A DNA stretch of 64,000 nt from Lepus europaeus (lineage: Eukaryota; Chordata; Mammalia; Lagomorpha; Leporidae). Each line of letters opens with the position of its first letter. Position 1 is the stretch's first letter. This document shows, piece by piece, positions 56,089 through 64,000 of the stretch. A program made the position numbers and the translations under genes. The notes below the pieces were generated by a model. It was given only the letters and a program-made list of their open reading frames with translations, did not search any database and was not told the origin of the DNA. The stretch spans positions 174,097,401 through 174,161,400 of the forward strand of contig NC_084827.1 of the NCBI RefSeq assembly GCF_033115175.1. Reading direction: 5' to 3'.

Positions 56089-58434
56089 CAAATACTTAAA
56101 TGCATCCATTCATATAAATACATACTACTATGTATAATTCAGCTTACACTGTCAAAATTCTGTAAGCACTGATCACAGAAAGGGAAAAACATGAAAAAAA
56201 ATGCCCAAATAAGAAGTCATTTGTCTCCAGAACTCCAAAATGACAGCTCCTGAATCTATCTTTTTGTGAATCTCAACAGATGCGCGATCCCTGAAGCAAG
56301 ACAGAGACCATGAAATCACGGTCAGCCACACAAAGCCACCGCAGTCCTTTCTGTGAAATTCCTCATTAGAACACAGTCATTAGCCCCACATCTCTCTGTC
56401 ATGTCACAATGCAAAGTGAGGGCCATGACTATGGAAACCTTGGTGATTTCTCGGCTGTCAGAATGGATGGCCTCTCCAGCCAAGGGCTATATGGCATCAG
56501 ACCTAAACTGGAAATCCAGCATCCAGGACTGCTGCAGCCTCAAACCCATTATGCTGAGGTGAAACACGCTGCACACATCTAGGGAGGTTTTAGGATTTGT
56601 AAACTGAGTCAGAGCTCCCTTTACGGAGCTGTCAAATAATGGGCAGTTTGGGAAAGTCACCTGAAGCTGTGGACATGATCCATGAGGTTGTGTGTATGCT
56701 GGCAAGTGCAAACAGCAAACCTACACAGGGCTCCAGCGGAGGGATGCCTGTCCCACCTCAGATAGTGGTGAAGCCTGGATACAGGCCACTGCATGCTACG
56801 CAGTGAATAAGCCACAATACCATTCCACTATCTCGACAGAGGACCAATGGCCATAATGTAACACACACACACACACACAAATCGCATGTCAAAAGACCAA
56901 TCTTTGCCCTTCAAATGATATCTCTTGTGGATTTGCTAGCATTTTCTATGAAGAAAACAACCATTTGTTACCTACAATAGAACAGAAACCTGTCAGGCCA
57001 GCAACACATACAATATAAGAGAAAAGCTTATACAGAAATGAAACACAAAAGGTATTTGACTCCAGTATCCCTGTGTTCCTAACTCTCTTGAAGAGTTCTC
57101 TATGAGGAATCTCAATTATCACCACAACTCCTACGTACTGAAGGAACTCAAGCCCCACTTAGTCACCATTCGAGGTGCAAACCCCATTCCATTCCCTTTC
57201 CCCACGGCATGGAGGAAATAAACACAAGTTTTCCAGAGTTTTATAAGAAGAAAAGGAACAAAAAATAAACAAAAAGAAAATGTTCATCCATGAAAACTGA
57301 TAAATATGAAAAAAAAAAGCTCTTGGATCTTAAGACATCTGATTTGTTTTTATTATTTGAGTCATGGACTTTACAGTAAGTGGTTGGTTTACCACACTGG
57401 AACAAGGTCTTGGGCAAACTAGTCAGTCTTATTTTCTTCATCTGAGAACACCAAAGTGCAATAAGAGACAACTGGGACTAATAGTTCATCATGTGATAAA
57501 AATACAGTGGTCTTTTCTTACCTGCTGTTTCACTCTCTATCATTCAGCTATCATGTTAAACAATGGTCCAAAAATAGAGTGGGAAATTCCAGAAATAAAT
57601 AACTCCTAAGTTTTACATTGCATGCCCTTGTATGTAGCATGATGAAATCTCACATCACCACATTCCACCCCACTCGGGCATGAATCACCCTTCTGACCAG
57701 CTTATGCTTTGTACCCATTATTCATTGGGAAGCTGTCAATTTGGTTGATTGACAGCCTTGATATCTCAGTGCTGTGTATAGGGTCCAGTATTATCTGTGG
57801 TTTCAGGTAGCCACCAGGAGTCTTAGAATCTATCCCAGCAGATGGGATGGGGACTACTATTCTAACAATACATTTGGTATAGGATTATTGCAGGAAGGAA
57901 ACTAGCGGAGATGATATGCATTGAATGTTCAGTACAGTAGCTGCCTTATTGTAAAGTCTCGATAAGTGCTTTTGAATTGTTACACACTGAGGTGGCCCAG
58001 CTTTCTACCAGTCCCCAATTCTCTTTCTCCCTACATCAAAGGCCACTGGTAGGTAACATGTTGCTCCCCTAACACTGGTATAAATCCTTTACATCCTGTC
58101 TAAAGCCAGACATGGACTCAATATCTCCCTCCAGAAAAGTCATGGCTTCCTAGTTTTCAACTAGAATTTAGCCTAATTGCAGGACAGGAGAATGCATGGG
58201 CTCAGAGTCCATAGAAGCACAGAATCTTCCTGGCTTAGATTCTTTCTCCCTCCCATTGCTAATACAAACCGTGAGTAGTTGCAACCTCCCATGACCCTCC
58301 AAATTTTTCTCAAGTAGTTCTATAAAATTATAACACCGAAATATTCAGTAATAAGAGTACACAATGTTTATATAGGGGACCCAAAGCTTACATCTTTTTG
58401 ATGCTACTGGAAAGTTGACAGAGAAATGTGCACC
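56089..58434. other. Intronic DNA with little recognisable content
   Basis: A short (AC)n run at 56862-56880. No SINE or L1 was recognised over 2.3 kb. Small frames without domains. Confidence 0.45.
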
Positions 58435-58664
58435 CAGGTGGGCATTTGGCTCATGTGTGCATTCCATATTGGATTGCCAGGTTTGAGCTCTAGCTACTCT
58501 GCTTCTGATCCAGCTTCCTACTAACGCATACCCAAAGAGGCAGCAGATGCTGGCTCAAGTGCTTGGGTGCCTACTACCCATGTGGGAGACCCACACAGAG
58601 TTTCAGGTTTCAGCCCTCCAACAGACATGATTGGCTCAGGTATTTGGGGAGTGAATCTGTGGAA

Positions 58665-58710
<46 letters not shown>

Positions 58711-58725
58711 AAACCTTTAAGAATT
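58435..58725 (+). mobile_element. CSINE, old, with long (CT)n
   Basis: GTGGGCATTTGGCTCATGTG head, CCAGCTTCCTACTAACGC body, a CT run of about 40 bp (58666-58706) and a CAAATAAACC tail. Confidence 0.85.
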
Positions 58726-61700
58726 ATTAAAAGTGAAATTAGTCAGCATGGTTAAGCATTATAATGGTGGCTGTGGGTGGACAACAGGGCCATCAGAGGA
58801 AAGGAGATCAAAGAACTAAGAGACAAGGGTACTGAAGGAAGTAATTTTAAGCAAAAAGATATAAATGGGGGGTGGGGGCAGGAGACAGCATCATAAAACT
58901 ATGAGCTCTATGAATTTTTAGTTTTCTGAAGCTAGGAGGGTGGCAAGTGACATAACTTGATGACATGAGTTCCAAAGTTAGGAGTTGTAAATAAATAAAT
59001 GAATATAAATAAATTTAAAATTTTTCAAAAGGAGGCTGCCTACAGCATTTGTACCAAAGAAATTTCAGACTTCCTTAAAATCTTGGATAACAGAGAAAAT
59101 TCTCCAATTAAATATTTCATTTTAAAGGAAGTTCCATTCCAACATGTTTAGCACTAAGATTCCACAGCAAGTTTTTACTCTGCTAAGGGCTGATTGATCA
59201 TTGCTTCTGCCTCCAAGGACCTTCTTGCCTAATTGCTATTTTAGATGGGTCTTGGCTAAGTGAGTGCCTTTTTCAACAAATGGCGATCAATAAGGCCCTT
59301 GCTGTCTTCAAGACAGATTTATGTGATGGTCCATTTTCTCCCTCAGAAGCCTTCATGCACGAGATAAATTTGCTTAGCACTCCATTGTCTAATTTGACCT
59401 GGGGGAAATGTTCATTTCAAGCAGGAATTTTTAAAAAATGGGCTGAGATTTACCTGGAGGCTACCTGGCATCTGGCTGACAGGAGGGGAAAGGGCATTGG
59501 ATGATAATTCCAGGGCTAGTTCCATGTGAACGTTGATAGTGGATTAAAAATAATGAAAGCAGGAAAAATTTTACATTGTGCCATTTCAAAGTTTTCTTTG
59601 TAAGTAGGAATTTTATTTACTAAGACTACAAGACTAAAACATAGCTTTGTCCCAAATGACTTTGATTCTCTTATATACGTCACATATAATTCTTGTGAAA
59701 ACTGTATTTGAGTAAGTAAATGATGTTGAATGACATTTTAGTCAACTATGATTTAGAGCAACAAAATCCTGTGCCACAAAATATTGAATAGAACGCCCTT
59801 ACACATAATAAACCACTTATAGGTGGATGATGGACTTCTATCAATTAAAACATCTGTGAGGCACAGCACTATATTCAAATATATAATACACCTGTGCCAC
59901 ATTCTGGTTCAAATTATATTAACTTCTCTTTTTCTTGACGGGTAATTTCTCATATAATTGGATTTCCTGTCTGAGTTTCTACTTCTATTAGGGAAAACAA
60001 TTTAATTTGAGTATCAAGAAAATGAGGTTTTTCAAAAACTGTAAATTCTAAAGCCATAAATGTTACACTAATTAGAGAATGAAAAACAAGCATTTGTTTA
60101 TTCAGAGTCAGTTACAGAGAATTTCTATGCCAGACACTGTAGTGGGCATGTAGACACAAAGGTGAATAAGACAGACAAATACTAATATCTCTGCCTTCAC
60201 AAAAGAAGAGAGAAACACTATTGTCTCATTGGCCATGTGCAGTTGGAACCAGTGACACCTGCCAGCCCCAGGTCTGCACTAGGTTTCAAGGCAGGTCCCC
60301 CAGGGAGAGTCTCAATGAAAGACTCCTTGCACCTTCTTGCTCTACATGGGGTTCCCATTTACTTGACTTTGTGCTGAAAGAAAGTAACTTATTATTTTCC
60401 AACTGAACTATTGCTTTTGGACATGATAACAGAAAGTAATTTTATCATTCATATTTATCTCAAATCGTTGCCATGAAATGACTTAATAATAAAATACCAA
60501 GTAACCTTCTGCCCTCAAGAATTATACTCTTTCTAAAGGTAAACCAGCAGTGACAGGCCAAACCATCACTCAAGGCAAAGACATGACCATCATTTCAAGA
60601 CATCCTGGGGCAAGGCTGTAGCGTTAAGATTCAAAGTAATTCCTCTGAATCATGGAACAACTTTGAGAAATAATTTTTCCCACATTTCTCCACTTAATTC
60701 ATGTTTTAGTAATATGAGTAGATAGTAACTAAAGACTGGATAATTAAAGATATATTAAGGTATATATTCATAATAGTACTAGATATGATATGGTTGGCTG
60801 TAACAAAAAAGACAAAGAAAGGAGTTTACAATCAAGTTGGAATCAACACACATGCAGTGATCACCAGTAGTGCAAGATAGCTGTAATTAAGAGATGGGTT
60901 CAACACCTCCAACAGGAAGTCAGAGAAGACACAGCCTAGGGAGGTCAAGGTGAACCAGTCTCGAGAAGGATTGTGTACATTTAAAAGGACAGATTTTTGT
61001 ATATGGCTTGGGTGAGCAGTCATGTACCAATGTGCAGTAGAGAAGCTCCTCTGACTGCAGTAAGATTTGTGTTTGGGAGAAAGTGGAAGGAGATGTAAGA
61101 GATTATGTAAGTGCTGGAAGGCTGGCAAGTGACCAGACTAGTTAGAATCCATGATGGAAAAGTCAAGGAAGATAGTGTTCATAGTTCCTCCGCTGGCAGT
61201 GGTCAAAGTCAACCAGCCAGTCATACAGAACAGTGCTATGTTGTGCCTCAGTGGAAAACCACACGTTGTCTAGGCTCTAAATAGTCCCTCAGGGTTACCT
61301 GCTTGTGGTACTGGGGAGTACTTCACAATCCCTGCAGCTCCATAATGTACAGGTAAGCAACAGCAACACAAAATAATTCTTGAATATAGATGTGCAAATT
61401 CGGTCCTGCTCAGAGCAGCATTAGTGACAGCCCATTCCATGTCTTCCCCAAAGGGGGAATAATTTCCCTTAATTTGTACATTCTCTTTAATATTCTTGGT
61501 CATGAGTCTGTTCTTTGGATTTTCTTTTGAGAACTGGTTATAACATTGCCCTGGCCCCGTTGTTGACTGATATAACTAGAATACATTTCTAACACATGTT
61601 CAATTTGTATCTGTAGGAAAGGATTTTGCATTTTTATGAAAACTGTCTTTCAGCACCTACTGCAGGGTAGTCACAGTGCATGGCACAGACATGAGTTTCT

Positions 61701-64000
61701 CAACAGGTGTATCAGGGCAAATGGATAGATAAAGCAGATTCTCCAAAGACATTGAATGGGTGCTATAAGCAGTTCCCAGCTCATCCGCTGTAGTCTCTTA
61801 TGCTTACCATTCCTGACTGGTGCTTTTGCCCTCAAAGTGTACAAACCTCAAAAAACAGTGAAACCATGAACAGGTGCCTGATGCAAGAGAGAGGCAAAGT
61901 AGTCAAAGAACTCAGACTCTTCAACACACACTTGTTACCATCTTTCCTGTTACTCAAGGACACATGACCTCCTAGCATTCATTTCAAACACCAGTGTCTC
62001 TACCTGTGATTCCTAACTCTACTCCGATTTTCCCAACAACGACTGTGAAGAGGAAAACACATGTACTTTAACATGTTTAAAAGTTTTCCCTTTTGCATTG
62101 ATAAGCTTATTTAAAGAATAGAGGAGAAAATGACAAAATGTGGATCTTCTTCAGGTATATGATTGTTTAACTACTTGATATGTGGACAATTGGAAATTGA
62201 TTCTATGGCTTTTCCTAATTATAGAAACAAAATAAAATAAAATCAGATATTGGTATTTTTACCTGTACCTGTATTTTTAGTTTGTTACACAAAATATGGC
62301 ATAAGCTTACAAACGTATCTACCCATTTTGATCTAAAAATGACAACGTCTGAGAATATAGCCAGAGAGGCTGAACTTTTACTCTTAGTCACCCCACCTGA
62401 TTTCAGAACAATTACCCATTCACGGCACTTAAAACATTTGCAAAACAGTTCCACATAGGTCATTATATTCAATCTTAATCATGCAAGTCCAGGTTTCTAT
62501 TTCTCATATGGGCAAACTGAGGTTGGACTGCCTGCCTAACTGAACACCACTGGTTGTTTAAAGCTGGAATTCAAATCCAGAAAGAAAGCCTAATTTCCAG
62601 TTAACCCTTCATTAACAAGAAAAATCAAGTCATGTGTGTACTATACCTTATCTGGTTATTGGGAATGGAAGAGTATATCTCTTCCTGGATACTATCCCTT
62701 ATTTCCAAATGAAATCTCAGTGACTGATCCCAGGAATCTTTTCCAAAGCTCTTGATTTCAGATTAGCCAAAGAATGAAATTGTTATGTAAGTGTGAAAGC
62801 TGGAGAGCAAAGATCCAACCCAGTCACTCATGCCCCAACTAATAGCCAAACACTTTTCCATTTATGTCCATGGAATTGTCATATAACAAGCCATTAGCTT
62901 TCAGGGTGATTTGGTAGGCAGTAGTAATGTGCCCATGATACTGATACTCTCTGACTTCCGCTGGACACACTGCCCACCTGTCTTGGATCTCTGAAAATAT
63001 CCCTCTTGAAAGAACAACTTGGATGATTTAATGGTCTGTTTTTAGGACACTAAACTCTGAAATGCTGAATGTAGGACATCAAAACAGCCTCAGCATAATG
63101 CAGCATAAAAAATGTCTTTCAAAAAACAAGTCTTTCTCTCTGACTATAGCCTTGAATCAAATCTTTTTTTTCTCTCCAATACAACCAGCAAGCAATCTGA
63201 TCATCAAAAATTGTTCATATGGTTCTTGCTAGACTCAATTTCCATGTTAATAAATTGCACTGCTGGTGTGATTAGAATAATTTTACCCGATGTCCCTCGT
63301 GGTTCATCGTCTAATATACTATAATATTAAAGACCCATATTTCCTTCTTTTTCATTCCCTGAAGTAAAGAGAATAAAAACCACCTGGCCCTTATGTAGGC
63401 AGAAGGAGACACAAAGTTATCTATACCAACAAAGGATCACCAGCTTTGTTGGACATAGTATTTTTTTCTGATTTTTTTTTTATAAATTGAAAGTAATAAA
63501 CACAGCTTAATCATTAACAGACAGAAATTATTAATTTTGTTGACCTCAAAAAGTACTGAATGCCACCAAGGAAAAAACAAACATACAAAAAATCTACAAC
63601 AACCAAGAACATAAAAGTTAATAAAAAAAAAACACTCATTTTTCATCTTTGGTTCTGTTTAGTGATCCTTCCTCCTACAAACAAGTCATGGCTGGCTTTT
63701 TGTTTCGTCAATGTAAAGGCACAGAGAATTGAAAGAGTTTGAAAACACTTGGCACTATGGTAACTATGCAAAAATCAGAATTAAGCAAGCAAAGATGCTT
63801 CTACATATTACCACTAATGAATGAAAGTCTCAAGGAAATTCTATTAGTTGCCAGAACTGCTCAAGCTTAAAAGCTATCTGTGGATTTTTGTTTGAATTTT
63901 CCTGAGAGATACCGAGAAGCCATCTGAAATTATACACTTAAGAACAAAGCCCTCATAATATGATTACAAAGAGAATGGACACAGTCTTACCCTATATTTA
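58726..64000. other. SINE-free intronic DNA to window end
   Basis: More than 5 kb without a visible CSINE or rabbit L1, unlike the rest of the window. Weak old relics: an L2-like stretch at 60095-60200 (CAGACACTGTAGTGGGCATGTAGAC) and a MIR-like stretch at 62450-62590 (CATATGGGCAAACTGAGGTTGG). 59150-59510 has several TAATTG/CAATTA-like cores and looks single copy. No PID1 exon was found. Confidence 0.5.

Larger units (their letters stand above)
24310..64000 (-). other. PID1: PID1 intron before last exon (continues past window)
   Basis: From the acceptor to the window end no further PID1 coding segment was recognised, including the expected upstream exon with its basic, MLKSKLNVLTLKK-type sequence. 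Very large introns are known for PID1. The features below lie inside this intron, so minus-strand reading is the sense of the pre-mRNA. Confidence 0.8.

Overview
The window is mammalian nuclear DNA, almost certainly from a lagomorph and most likely rabbit (Oryctolagus) or a close leporid. The evidence is the very high density of tRNA-derived C-repeat SINEs (CSINE) in both orientations, L1 3' ends of the rabbit type, older mammalian L1, MIR and L2 relics, and one real exon of a vertebrate gene. There are no bacterial genes, operons, CRISPR arrays or rRNA genes.

Only one cellular coding segment can be supported: the last coding exon of PID1 (phosphotyrosine interaction domain containing 1, an LRP1-binding PTB adaptor). 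It lies on the minus strand at 23833-24309 and is preceded by a good splice acceptor. The window is therefore laid out as follows. Bases 1 to about 22170 are gene-free DNA downstream of PID1. Bases about 22170-23832 are the likely PID1 3' UTR. Bases 23833-24309 are the exon. Bases 24310-64000 belong to the large intron before that exon, with no further PID1 exon recognised.

The downstream part (1-22 kb) is dominated by SINEs and by a 5.1-kb minus-strand retroelement at 7267-12367, bounded by a perfect 16-bp target-site duplication. It has a complete L1 5' end (YY1-like site, 5' UTR), an intact L1 ORF1 (345 residues) and an L1 3' UTR with tail. In place of ORF2 it carries about 2.7 kb of non-L1 DNA with degraded retrovirus-like gag nucleocapsid and protease remnants. 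This composite, apparently mobilised as a unit, is the most interesting object in the window. An unrecognised pair of minus-strand reading frames at 19556-20036 may be a decayed pseudogene.

The intronic part (24-64 kb) holds a nested inverted CSINE pair just upstream of the PID1 exon, an old L1 that jumps from ORF1 to the ORF2 3' end, a 5'-truncated rabbit L1, a small L1 with a 5' inversion, two copies of a short element with inverted ends (one split by a SINE), microsatellites, and long stretches where no repeat or gene could be assigned. Some of those stretches may be conserved regulatory DNA, which cannot be judged from one sequence.
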